Part shown: positions 28,656 through 37,541 of the stretch, piece by piece
Layout of the letters: the number at the start of each line of letters is the position of its first letter
Numbering within the stretch: the stretch's first letter is position 1
DNA from: Sulfuricella denitrificans
GTDB taxonomy: Bacteria; Pseudomonadota; Gammaproteobacteria; Burkholderiales; Sulfuricellaceae
DNA: 64,000 nucleotides
Assembly: GCA_002632355.1 (NCBI GenBank)
Contig: NSJJ01000007.1
Span: 1-64,000, forward strand
Direction of reading: 5' to 3'
Program-made: the position numbers and the translations under genes
Notes under the pieces: generated by a model
The model's database searches: none
What the model saw: the letters and a program-made list of their open reading frames with translations, nothing else
Told to the model about the DNA's origin: nothing

Positions 28656-30301
28656 CCTGGGTAAACCCCCATGACCTGCTGCATGTAATGCGCCTCAACC
28701 GCCTTGCGCCTGACTTTCTGGGTCGGCGTAAGCAATCCGTTTTCGACCGTCCATGGTTCACTGACGGCGACCACGCGACGTACTCTCACGTAGTGGGGAA
28801 AAGCCTTTAACTGCGCATTGGCGCGCCGGATCATCATTTTTTCATCCTGCTCCCGGGTCACCGCCAGCAAGGCGAAAAAAGGCTTGCCCTCACCGATCAG
28901 CATCACCTGTTCGAACAGCGGGTCGTCCAGAATGGCGGCTTCCACGTCCTGGGGCGAAGCTTTCTCACCATTGGAAAGGATCAGGATATCCTTGCTGCGT
29001 CCGCTGATAATGATCTTGTCATCCTTCAGTCCGGCCAGATCACCGGTATTGAGCCATCCTTCGGCATCCAGAACTTGAGCCGTTGCTTCCGGATTGTTCC
29101 AGTAGCCCAGCATCACCGAAGGGCCGCGCACCAGCAGCTCTCCGGCGGCATTGATACGCGTTTCGACCTGCGCCAGCGGCGCGCCGACGGTCACGGGGTC
29201 GTTATCCCATTCGCGGTTTGCCGCCACCACCGGGGAGGCCTCGGTCAAACCATAGCCCTGAATCATATTCAGGCCGAGGCCAATGAACGTGCGCGCGATG
29301 CGCAGCTCGACCTTGGCGCCGCCCACCACAGTCAGCGCGAGACGCCCGCCCAGCCGCGCCAGAACCGGCACCGCCACGATGCGCTGCAACAGGGCATACA
29401 GCATTTTTTCCAGTCCGCTGGCCTGCCCCCTGAAACAGCGCCAGCCGAGATGAACCGTCAGGCGAAACAGAGCATGCTTAATGAAAGAGTCGGACAGGGC
29501 CTTTTCCAGCCGCGCCAGAAAACGCTCGAACACCCTGGGCACGGCAATCATCACCGTGGGCTGGTGATAGGCGAGGTCCTCACCGATTTGCTGGATGCCG
29601 CGCGCGTAAGCCACCTTGATGCCGGCAGCCAGCGGCAGGTAATAGCCGCAGGTGCGCTCGAACATGTGCGACAGGGGCAGCAGCGAAAGCAGGCTGTCTT
29701 CGCCATGCAGGCGAACCACCTCGCTTGAGGCAGCGACGTTGGACAGGATATTGCCGTGGGAAAGCATGACTCCCTTGGAACGCCCGGTAGTCCCGGAGGT
29801 ATAAACGATCGTGGCCAGGGTGTCCGACTGCAGGGGTTGCGCCTCGAATTCCGCCTTAGCAGAGGCCGGCAGCCAGTTCGCCAGCGCAACGCTGCCTGCT
29901 GCACCAGCCTGCACGCATACCATAGGCGGAAGGTCGGATGCACATGCCTGCAAGGCCAGGCACTGGCGCGCATTCTCCAGCACCAGCAGGCGCGCACCTG
30001 AATCTCGCAGGCACCAGGCCATGTTTTCCGCATTATCTTCCAGGTACAGCGGCACCACTACCAGCCCCAGCCCCAGTGCAGCCAGATCCAGCGCCACCCA
30101 GTTCACCCCGTTCTTCAGACACAGGGCCACCCTATCTCCAGCCTGCAGACCTTCCCGGTGCAGCGCCTGCTGCCAGCGCGCGGCCAGCCGGGCCACTTCT
30201 GCCACCGAATAATCGCGCCACGCATCATCTTCATGCTGGCTGTAGAGGATTTTCTCCGGCGTGGAGAGATGCCGGGTGAGCAATTGGGCAAGATTGGTCA
30301 T
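28652..30301 (-). CDS. fadD: Long-chain acyl-CoA synthetase/AMP-dependent ligase
   Basis: A ligase of about 549 aa that activates fatty acids with ATP and CoA. The AMP-binding signature TIVYTSGTTGRSKGVML is near residue 170, and GYGLTEASPVV and WLNTGDLAGL follow. The C-terminal lysine region FPHYVRVRRV is intact. The ATG at 30301 is preferred to one seven codons upstream. The gene symbol reflects family only; substrate chain length is not visible. Confidence 0.85.
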   Translation of the reverse strand: MTNLAQLLTRHLSTPEKILYSQHEDDAWRDYSVAEVARLAARWQQALHREGLQAGDRVALCLKNGVNWVALDLAALGLGLVVVPLYLEDNAENMAWCLRDSGARLLVLENARQCLALQACASDLPPMVCVQAGAAGSVALANWLPASAKAEFEAQPLQSDTLATIVYTSGTTGRSKGVMLSHGNILSNVAASSEVVRLHGEDSLLSLLPLSHMFERTCGYYLPLAAGIKVAYARGIQQIGEDLAYHQPTVMIAVPRVFERFLARLEKALSDSFIKHALFRLTVHLGWRCFRGQASGLEKMLYALLQRIVAVPVLARLGGRLALTVVGGAKVELRIARTFIGLGLNMIQGYGLTEASPVVAANREWDNDPVTVGAPLAQVETRINAAGELLVRGPSVMLGYWNNPEATAQVLDAEGWLNTGDLAGLKDDKIIISGRSKDILILSNGEKASPQDVEAAILDDPLFEQVMLIGEGKPFFALLAVTREQDEKMMIRRANAQLKAFPHYVRVRRVVAVSEPWTVENGLLTPTQKVRRKAVEAHYMQQVMGVYPG

Positions 30302-30376
30302 GGATGTCGTCAGGGTCAGCAAGCGGGCAGCCGATTAGTGTATATTTCTGCTTCCCTCATCACCAGATTATGCACC

Positions 30377-31537
30377 ATGTCCGAATCTTTTTTCGCCCCC
30401 TGTCCACGTGGCCTGGAAAGCGCGCTTGTCGCCGAACTGGAAGCGCTGGGCGCAACCAGCCTGCAAGCCACCGATGGCGGCGCCGGGTTCAGCGGATCAT
30501 TCGAACTGTGCTACCGCGCCAATCTGGAAAGCCGTATTGCCAGCCGCATCCTGTGGCGCGTGGGCAACGGTCACTACCGCCGCGAGGAAGACATTTACAA
30601 GGCCGCGTATGCCCTGCCATGGCAGGACTGGTTCGACAGTTCACGCACCATCATGGTCAAGGTCAGCGCCAGGCGCTGCCCCCTGCAAAGCCTGGATTTC
30701 ATCACGCTCAGGATCAAGGATGCGGTTTGCGACAAGTTCCGCGACCAGACCAGTGAGCGGCCCAGCATCGATACGCACGAACCTGACCTGCGTATCCACG
30801 CCTTTCTTGAAGAAGCCAGCTTTGCGCTCTACCTCGACACCTCCGGCCCGGCACTGTTCAAGCGCGGGCTGCGCCGCGCATCCGTAGAGGCGCCGCTGCG
30901 CGAAAACCTGGCCGCAGGCATTCTGCATCTCACTGGCTGGACGCCGGGCGAAACCCTGCTCGACCCGATGTGCGGCAGCGGAACGTTTCTCATGGAAGCG
31001 GCGCAAATGGCGCTCGATATCGCGCCAGGCCTGGGCCGTGAATTTGCTTTCAGCAAACTGCGTTTCTTTGATTCACAGATATGGGAGAAACTGCGACGGC
31101 AGGCTGAAATACGGCGCAAACCGGTGCAATTCTGCCACATTTACGGCGGCGATTTGTTTGGCGACGTATTGAAAGTGGCGCGCGAAAACCTTGCAGCCGC
31201 TGGCCTGCTTGGCGCTGTAGAGCTCAAGCAGTGCAATGTCCTGGAAATGCCCGCCCCTTCGCCACAGGGCGTACTGGTCACTAATCCGCCTTACGGCGTG
31301 CGGATAGGCGAACAGGAAGAACTCGCGGCCATGTACCCGGAACTGGGGCACGCATTGAAACAGAAATTTTCCGGCTGGCGCGCCTATTTCTTTACCGCAG
31401 ACTTCCGGCTGGCGAAACTGATCCGGCTTTCGGCATCAAGGCGCATTCCACTCTTTAACGGCCCACTGGAGTGCCGTCTGTTTGAATACAGGATGGTTGC
31501 CGGCGGAATGCGGCGGGAGAAGCCTACGCGGGAATAA
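30377..31537 (+). CDS. rlmL: THUMP-domain 23S rRNA guanine N2-methyltransferase (RlmL-type)
   Basis: A 386-aa class I SAM methyltransferase. A THUMP RNA-binding domain fills about residues 45-150, followed by the catalytic domain with SAM motif LLDPMCGSGTFLMEAA and active-site TNPPYGVRIG. It has the length of the RlmL N-terminal half, without the RlmK domain found in the E. coli fusion. It should methylate G2445 of 23S rRNA by analogy. The start ATG 30377 is chosen because upstream codons do not match the family. Confidence 0.9.
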   Translation: MSESFFAPCPRGLESALVAELEALGATSLQATDGGAGFSGSFELCYRANLESRIASRILWRVGNGHYRREEDIYKAAYALPWQDWFDSSRTIMVKVSARRCPLQSLDFITLRIKDAVCDKFRDQTSERPSIDTHEPDLRIHAFLEEASFALYLDTSGPALFKRGLRRASVEAPLRENLAAGILHLTGWTPGETLLDPMCGSGTFLMEAAQMALDIAPGLGREFAFSKLRFFDSQIWEKLRRQAEIRRKPVQFCHIYGGDLFGDVLKVARENLAAAGLLGAVELKQCNVLEMPAPSPQGVLVTNPPYGVRIGEQEELAAMYPELGHALKQKFSGWRAYFFTADFRLAKLIRLSASRRIPLFNGPLECRLFEYRMVAGGMRREKPTRE

Positions 31538-31551
31538 AAGGCCCGAGGCGC

Positions 31552-31971
31552 TTATTCGATGCTGCCCAGTTCGATCGAGAGACGTGCCAGTTCAGCCTTT
31601 ACCTTGTTGGAGTGCCTGGCATAGCATCCGCGCGACAAAATCTCGCCCGCTTTTTCAATATCCCCGGCATCCACGCTCTCTATCACCTGTGCAGCACACT
31701 GATGGAAACCGGCATGTGTTTCCCTGAGACTCTGGAAAACAGGCAGACCGTCATATTTTGCTCCGCCCGGGCCATGAATCCACTTGCCCAGGGCGCACTG
31801 GTCATCTTTTCCCACCACAGCGGGGTCCAGTTGTTCATTGCTCTCGCCGCTGATGTAGCTTTCCAGTCTCACCTTCCAGCGAATATGCGCCTCGATGGCA
31901 CCCATGAAATCCAGATCATCGGGCGCGGCTTCAGCCACGACAGGTTTCTTGAATTTATCGAACAGGCCCAT
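31552..31971 (-). CDS. CZB-domain (chemoreceptor zinc-binding) protein
   Basis: A 139-aa soluble protein consisting of little but a CZB domain. The zinc ligands are visible as His in EAHIRWK, Cys in CALGKWIHG, and two His in THAGFHQC. CZB domains usually sit on chemoreceptors or diguanylate cyclases and sense zinc or hypochlorite. Here it is free-standing and begins 13 bp after pilU, so a link to twitching motility is likely. Confidence 0.82.
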   Translation of the reverse strand: MGLFDKFKKPVVAEAAPDDLDFMGAIEAHIRWKVRLESYISGESNEQLDPAVVGKDDQCALGKWIHGPGGAKYDGLPVFQSLRETHAGFHQCAAQVIESVDAGDIEKAGEILSRGCYARHSNKVKAELARLSIELGSIE

Positions 31972-31984
31972 ATTTGCCCCTTCT

Positions 31985-33121
31985 CTAGACGATACCCAGA
32001 TGATCAATACCGGACATGAGATCCTTATCCTTGGATTCCTGCCCGTGCAACTTGATCTTGAGGCGCAGATCGTTGACCGAATCCGCATTGCGCAACGCAT
32101 CTTCATAACTGATCTTGCCGGCTTCATACAGATCGAACAGCGACTGATCGAAGGTCTGCATGCCCAGTTCGCGCGAGCGGGTCATGACGTCCTTGATCTC
32201 ATGCACATCCCCTTTGAAAATCAGGTCCGAGATCAGTGGCGAATTCAGCATGATCTCGATCGCCGCAGCACGGCCAGTGCCTTCTTTCATCGGTATCAGG
32301 CGCTGCGAGACAAAAGCCTTGAGGTTGAGCGAAAGGTCCATCAGCAACTGGTCCCGACGCTCTTCCGGGAAAAAGTTGATAATCCGGTCCAGCGCCTGGT
32401 TGGTGCTATTGGCGTGCAGCGTGGACAGACACAGGTGGCCGGTTTCAGCGAAGGCGATGGCGTAATCCATGGTTTCGCGATCGCGGATCTCGCCGATCAG
32501 GATCACATCCGGCGCCTGGCGCAGGGTATTCTTGAGCGCGGCAAACCAGTTATCGGTATCCACCCCGACCTCGCGTTGGGTCACGATGCAATTCTTGTGC
32601 TCATGCACGTATTCCACCGGATCTTCAATGGTAATGATATGACCGAAGCTGTTTTCATTACGGTAACCCACCATCGCCGCCAGTGAGGTGGATTTGCCCG
32701 AGCCTGTGCCGCCGACGAAAATCACCAGTCCGCGCTTGGTCATGGCAACATCCTTGAGCACTTCGGGCAGGCCGAGTTCCTCGAATTTCGGAATTTTTGC
32801 CGTGATCGTGCGGAGGACAAGCCCGACACGCGATTGCTGCACGAAAGCATTGACGCGGAAACGGCCGATATCGGGCGGGCTGATAGCGAAATTGCATTCC
32901 TTGGTGGATTCGAACTCGGACGCCTGCTTGCTGTTCATGATCGCCATCGCCAGTTCCTGCGTATGTGCTGGCGTAAGGGTCTGGTTTGAAACCGGGGTAA
33001 TCCTGCCATCGACCTTGATGGCGGGCGGGAAACCGGCGGTGATAAACAGGTCGGATGCTTTTTTGCCCAGCATCAGCCGCAGCAAATCGTGCATGAATTT
33101 CAATGCCTGTTCGCGTTCCAT
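31985..33121 (-). CDS. pilU: Type IV pilus retraction ATPase PilU
   Basis: A 378-aa hexameric ATPase that helps PilT depolymerise the pilus. The Walker A motif is GGTGSGKST, the Asp box DPVEYVHEHKN and the Walker B VILIGEIRDRETM. The C-terminal extension is longer than in PilT. It follows pilT on the same strand with a 105-bp gap. Confidence 0.95.
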   Translation of the reverse strand: MEREQALKFMHDLLRLMLGKKASDLFITAGFPPAIKVDGRITPVSNQTLTPAHTQELAMAIMNSKQASEFESTKECNFAISPPDIGRFRVNAFVQQSRVGLVLRTITAKIPKFEELGLPEVLKDVAMTKRGLVIFVGGTGSGKSTSLAAMVGYRNENSFGHIITIEDPVEYVHEHKNCIVTQREVGVDTDNWFAALKNTLRQAPDVILIGEIRDRETMDYAIAFAETGHLCLSTLHANSTNQALDRIINFFPEERRDQLLMDLSLNLKAFVSQRLIPMKEGTGRAAAIEIMLNSPLISDLIFKGDVHEIKDVMTRSRELGMQTFDQSLFDLYEAGKISYEDALRNADSVNDLRLKIKLHGQESKDKDLMSGIDHLGIV

Positions 33122-33226
33122 GATTTTTCCTTTGTATGCTGGCCGTCAGCCCCTGCAGATTCAACGGGACTGAAGCGGCTCGGTCCGGCGGGAAGACGAT
33201 GGAAAATCGCCTTGCAATTTCTGTTT

Positions 33227-34270
33227 CTAGCCGCCGAAATTGTCCTTGTTCATCGCCTTGGCACGCGCCTCATTCGGCGCTACGACATTACGGCGGACCA
33301 GATCGGTCAGGCACTGATCGAGCGTCTGCATGCCGATATTCTGACCGGTCTGGATAGCGGAATACATCTGGGCAATCTTGTTTTCACGGATCAGGTTCCG
33401 GATCGCCGGAGTTCCGATCATGATTTCATGTGCGGCAACACGTCCACTGCCGTCCTTGGTTTTCAGCAGGGTCTGGGCGATAACCGCGCGCAGCGATTCG
33501 GAGAGCATGGAGCGCACCATGTCTTTTTCTGCCGCCGGGAACACGTCGATAATCCGGTCGATGGTCTTGGCCGCAGAACTGGTATGCAGGGTACCAAATA
33601 CCAGGTGGCCGGTTTCGGCGGCAGTCAGTGCCAGGCGAATGGTTTCCAGGTCGCGCATCTCGCCGACCAGAATAATGTCCGGGTCTTCGCGCAGCGCCGA
33701 ACGCAGCGCATTGGCAAAGGACAGCGTATGCGGCCCGACCTCGCGCTGGTTGATCAGGCAGCGCTTGCTTTCGTGCACGAACTCGATCGGGTCTTCCACT
33801 GTCAGGATGTGGCCGTACTCATTTTCATTGATGTGATTGACCATCGCGGCCAGGGTGGTGGATTTGCCTGAGCCGGTCGGCCCGGTGACCAGCACGATGC
33901 CGCGCGGCTGCTCGGAAATTTCCTTGAAAATGGGCGGACAATTGAGCTGTTCGAGCGTCAGCACCTTGGAAGGAATGGTACGGAATACGGCTGCCGCGCC
34001 ACGATTCTGGTTGTAGGCATTGACACGAAAGCGAGCCAGTCCGGGGATTTCGAAGGAAAAATCGACCTCCAGATTTTCCTCGTAAAACTTGCGCTGGCCA
34101 TCGTTCATGATGTCATACACCATGCCGTGAACACCCTTGTGATCCAGCGAATCGACGTTGATGCGCCGCACATCGCCGTTGACACGGATCATCGGAGGCA
34201 GTCCCGCGGAGAGGTGAAGATCCGAGGCCTTGTTCTTGACCGAGAAGGCGAGTAGATCCGAGATTTCCAT
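33227..34270 (-). CDS. pilT: Type IV pilus retraction ATPase PilT
   Basis: A 347-aa hexameric motor that retracts the pilus for twitching motility. Walker A is GPTGSGKST, the His box includes LVFGTLHTSSA, and the family motif AIRNLIRENK lies near residue 285. It diverges from the YggS gene with 59 bp between the starts. Confidence 0.97.
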   Translation of the reverse strand: MEISDLLAFSVKNKASDLHLSAGLPPMIRVNGDVRRINVDSLDHKGVHGMVYDIMNDGQRKFYEENLEVDFSFEIPGLARFRVNAYNQNRGAAAVFRTIPSKVLTLEQLNCPPIFKEISEQPRGIVLVTGPTGSGKSTTLAAMVNHINENEYGHILTVEDPIEFVHESKRCLINQREVGPHTLSFANALRSALREDPDIILVGEMRDLETIRLALTAAETGHLVFGTLHTSSAAKTIDRIIDVFPAAEKDMVRSMLSESLRAVIAQTLLKTKDGSGRVAAHEIMIGTPAIRNLIRENKIAQMYSAIQTGQNIGMQTLDQCLTDLVRRNVVAPNEARAKAMNKDNFGG

Positions 34271-34329
34271 TTATAATCCCCTAAGTGCGATTCCAGGACC
34301 GGTTCCATGACCGATAGAATAGGACCATT

Positions 34330-35037
34330 ATGACAACAATCATAAGCGCCTTGCAAGCCGTTAAACAACGCATCGCAAGTGCGGCCTTGCAGGCAGAAAG
34401 GGTACCACGGGACATCCATCTTCTTGCCGTCAGCAAAACCTTTCCTGCAGAAGCCGTGCGCGAAGCATTCCAGGCGGGGCAAACCGCGTTCGGGGAGAGT
34501 TACGTGCAGGAAGCCGTGGACAAAATCTCATCCCTCTCGGATTTGCCGCTGGAATGGCATTTCATCGGTCCTTTGCAGAGCAACAAGACACGCCTGGTTG
34601 CCGAGCATTTCAGCTGGGTACACAGTGTGGACCGGGTAAAAATCGCCGACCGGCTCTCGGCTGCCAGACCATCCGAGCTGCCGCCTCTGCAGATTTGCCT
34701 CGAAATCAACATAAGCGGAGAGGCCAGCAAGAGCGGGGTCGCCCCGCATGAGCTGGAAGCCCTGGCAACCCATGTAAACGCCCTGCCGCGCCTGAAACTC
34801 CGGGGATTGATGGCCATTCCCGTGGCAACAGACGACACCGCCTTGCAGAAACAGCAATTCCGCAGGGTGCGAGAGTTACTGGATAATCTGAATCGCAAAA
34901 ACTTCCAGCTCGACACACTGTCCATAGGCATGTCCAACGATCTGGAATCCGCTGTTGCCGAAGGCGCCACCATCGTCAGGGTAGGGTCAGCGATATTCGG
35001 TGTCAGGCAAGCGCATAAAAACACGGGATTAAGGTAG
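34330..35037 (+). CDS. yggS: YggS-family PLP homeostasis protein
   Basis: A 235-aa TIM-barrel PLP-binding protein that buffers pyridoxal phosphate. The PLP lysine is in LLAVSKTFP (about residue 36), and FIGPLQSNKT and SIGMSNDLESAV are family motifs. It is commonly next to pilT, as here, in the pilT-yggS-proC arrangement, though proC is absent. Confidence 0.95.
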   Translation: MTTIISALQAVKQRIASAALQAERVPRDIHLLAVSKTFPAEAVREAFQAGQTAFGESYVQEAVDKISSLSDLPLEWHFIGPLQSNKTRLVAEHFSWVHSVDRVKIADRLSAARPSELPPLQICLEINISGEASKSGVAPHELEALATHVNALPRLKLRGLMAIPVATDDTALQKQQFRRVRELLDNLNRKNFQLDTLSIGMSNDLESAVAEGATIVRVGSAIFGVRQAHKNTGLR

Positions 35038-35103
35038 AACCCAAAACATCGCCTCCACTATAATCGCTCCTTGACGTTACTGCCCGACCCAGCCGGAACC
35101 GAC

Positions 35104-36546
35104 ATGCCAGACCACAATCAAAAAGCCCCGCACGAAAGCGTTCAGGAAAGCCTGAGGCGCGTGGTCGAGCTTTTGCACAAGCATGAACTGGTGGAGTCGC
35201 TGGTCAACAAGCAGGATATGCCGCGCCACGATCTGGTGCAGCAACTGGTGCACAAGCAGAACCTCACAGAACTGCAGAACACGCTGGACGCGCTTCACCC
35301 GGCTGACGTCGCCTACATTCTCGAAGCGCTGCCTCTCGACCAGCGTCTGATTGTCTGGGAACTGGTGCGGGCAGACCGCGATGGCGACATTCTGCTGGAA
35401 GTGTCGGACGCGGTGCGCGAATCACTCATCGCCACCATGGACACCGCCGAGCTGCGGGCTGCGGCAGAGCATCTGGATACCGACGAAATTGCCGACCTTG
35501 CGCCAGATCTGCCGCGCGAGGTGATCGAGGATCTGTTCAAGTCGCTCGACAAGGAAGAACAGGCACAGCTGCAATCCGCGCTTTCCTACCCGGAAGACAC
35601 GGTGGGCGCATTGATGGACTTCGACATGGTGTCGATCCGCAGCGACATGACGCTGGAGGAAGTCCTCGGCCATCTCCGGACGCTGGGCGAACTGCCAAGC
35701 CATACCGACAAGCTTTTTGTCGTCGACCGCAACGCCAAGCTGCGCGGCGTGCTGCCGCTGAAACGCCTGTTGCTGCACAATCCGGATGTTCAGGTCGCAT
35801 CGCTCATGGCCGACGACCCGGTGGTTTTTAACGCGGAAGACAAGGCCGGCGATGCGGCATCCGCCTTCGAGCGCTACGACCTGGTGACGGCACCGGTGGT
35901 GGATGCACGCAACCGCCTGGTAGGCCGGATGACAGTCGACGTGGTGATGGACTTTATCCGCGACGAAGCTGAGGGGGACGTGCTCGCCCTGGCGGGTCTG
36001 CGCGAAGAGGAAGACATGTTCGCCTCGGTATGGAAATCCATGCAGAACCGCTGGACCTGGCTGGCCATCAACCTGGTGACCGCCTTTATCGCCTCGCGCG
36101 TGATCGGCGTGTTCGAAGGCTCCATCGAGAAAGTGGTTGCCCTTGCAGCGCTGATGCCCATCGTCGCCGGTATCGGCGGCAACTCCGGGAATCAGACCAT
36201 TACCATGATCGTGCGCGGCCTGGCGCTGGGGCAGATCCACCCCAGCAGCATGCGCAAGCTGTTCATCAAGGAAATCGGCGTCAGCCTGCTCAACGGACTC
36301 ATCTGGGGAAGCATCCTCGGCCTGCTGGCCTATGCCCTGTATCGCAATGCTGCACTGGGTGCGGTCATGACAGGCGCCATGGTGCTCAACCTGCTGCTGG
36401 CAGCGACCATGGGGGTGTTCATCCCACTGGTCATGCACAAATTCGGGCGCGACCCGGCCGTGGGGTCCAGCGTGCTGATCACGGCCGTCACCGATAGCGG
36501 GGGGTTCTTTATTTTTCTCGGCCTCGCCACCATATTTCTGCTGTAA
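35104..36546 (+). CDS. mgtE: Magnesium transporter MgtE
   Basis: A 480-aa inner-membrane Mg2+ channel. An acidic N-domain (about residues 30-140) and two CBS domains (about 150-270) precede five transmembrane helices. The pore signature IAGIGGNSGNQT is present. The frame opens at 35071, but the ATG at 35104 is preferred. Mg2+ binding to the N and CBS domains closes the channel in characterised homologs. Confidence 0.93.
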   Translation: MPDHNQKAPHESVQESLRRVVELLHKHELVESLVNKQDMPRHDLVQQLVHKQNLTELQNTLDALHPADVAYILEALPLDQRLIVWELVRADRDGDILLEVSDAVRESLIATMDTAELRAAAEHLDTDEIADLAPDLPREVIEDLFKSLDKEEQAQLQSALSYPEDTVGALMDFDMVSIRSDMTLEEVLGHLRTLGELPSHTDKLFVVDRNAKLRGVLPLKRLLLHNPDVQVASLMADDPVVFNAEDKAGDAASAFERYDLVTAPVVDARNRLVGRMTVDVVMDFIRDEAEGDVLALAGLREEEDMFASVWKSMQNRWTWLAINLVTAFIASRVIGVFEGSIEKVVALAALMPIVAGIGGNSGNQTITMIVRGLALGQIHPSSMRKLFIKEIGVSLLNGLIWGSILGLLAYALYRNAALGAVMTGAMVLNLLLAATMGVFIPLVMHKFGRDPAVGSSVLITAVTDSGGFFIFLGLATIFLL

Positions 36547-36601
36547 TGCACTGATGCCTCTAGCCGGAGGCGGGGTTTGCTTCACAAACAAGGAGATCGA
36601 A

Positions 36602-36799
36602 ATGGGTAAAAACGTAGGCAGTGTCGACAAGATTTTGCGCATCGTCGCAGGCGCAGTACTGATTGGTCTCAGTCTCGCCGGCATCATCGGTCTGTGGGGG
36701 TGGATCGGCGTAGTCCCCCTGGTAACCGGTCTGATGGGCTGGTGTCCGGCCTATTCGCTGCTGGGCATCAAAACCTGCCCGGTTTCCGACAAGGAATAA
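36602..36799 (+). CDS. DUF2892 (YgaP-like) small membrane protein
   Basis: A 65-aa protein with two transmembrane segments (about residues 15-33 and 37-53), opening MGKNVGSVDKILRIVAGA and ending with GWCPAYSLLGIKTCP. This is the DUF2892 pattern also found at the end of YgaP-type rhodanese proteins. Function is unknown. An AAGGAGAT ribosome site sits correctly ahead of the ATG at 36602. Confidence 0.9.
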   Translation: MGKNVGSVDKILRIVAGAVLIGLSLAGIIGLWGWIGVVPLVTGLMGWCPAYSLLGIKTCPVSDKE

Positions 36800-36832
36800 G
36801 GGTCACGCCCCCCGCCATGGGGGGCTTGTCCG

Positions 36833-37183
36833 TCAACTCTCATCCGTCACTTCCGGGGTGAGGTTGCACATCATCCCGCGTATGGCCTTTTCCATCAGCA
36901 CCATTCCGGCGTGCGGCCGGTCCAGGCCGGCATTGAAATACAGAAACTCGAATACCTCATCGGCCTGTCCCACGGGTGCCAGCACGGTAATGACCTCCCG
37001 TTCCACATAAAAGGGCGCCTTGTTGCCTCGTCCGCTATCGACCCCCGCGCCACGGGCATGGTGCACAAAACCGCTGTACACCCCCTTCTGTTTGCGCAAG
37101 TCATCCAGCACTTCCTTGCCTTTTCCCGCAGGCAGAAAGCAAGTGATCACCTTGTAGGACTGCAGCAGATCAGCATCACTCAT
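36833..37183 (-). CDS. PII-like signalling protein, second of two
   Basis: A 116-aa protein with the ferredoxin-like PII fold. Recognisable strands are YKVITCFLPAGKGKEVLDDL and REVITVLAPVGQADEVFEFL, separated by a T-loop-like region (HHARGAGVDSGRGNKAP). It overlaps the first PII-like gene by 8 bp and is read in the same direction as the DUF1538 gene. PII-like relatives bind nucleotides or bicarbonate and regulate transporters; the ligand here is unknown. Confidence 0.8.
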   Translation of the reverse strand: MSDADLLQSYKVITCFLPAGKGKEVLDDLRKQKGVYSGFVHHARGAGVDSGRGNKAPFYVEREVITVLAPVGQADEVFEFLYFNAGLDRPHAGMVLMEKAIRGMMCNLTPEVTDES

Positions 37184-37541
37184 GGTTGCCCATCCTGGCA
37201 ATCAGGTCATGGGGTACATGTGTCGCCATTTTTTCCAGGTGAGTCATGTAAATCATGCCCATGCCGGGCGTATCCAGCTTGGCAGCGACGAATATACGCT
37301 CGAAAATCCGGTCGGCCTGATCGCTGGATGCCACGATGTACACCACCTCCTTTTCTGCATTGACCGCCACGCCGAGCACACCCAGGTGCCGCTGGCGCAC
37401 CCCGGTGCCGCGCGCATAGAAAATCGTCGCGCCCTGCGCACCCGCTTTCTGGGCAGCGCGCACCACCGTGTCCGCAACGCCGCGCTGAACGATGACGGTA
37501 ATCAGCACCACATCGGTCAGTACAATAATGTCTTCATTCAT
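37176..37541 (-). CDS. PII-like signalling protein, first of two
   Basis: A 121-aa PII-fold protein. The strands VLITVIVQRGVADTVVRAAQ and KEVVYIVASSDQADRIFERI flank a T-loop-like stretch (GATIFYARGTGVRQRHLG). The start at 37541 overlaps the stop of the DUF1538 gene, so the transporter and both PII-like proteins should be cotranslated. The two PII-like proteins share a plan but differ strongly in sequence. Confidence 0.8.
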   Translation of the reverse strand: MNEDIIVLTDVVLITVIVQRGVADTVVRAAQKAGAQGATIFYARGTGVRQRHLGVLGVAVNAEKEVVYIVASSDQADRIFERIFVAAKLDTPGMGMIYMTHLEKMATHVPHDLIARMGNHE

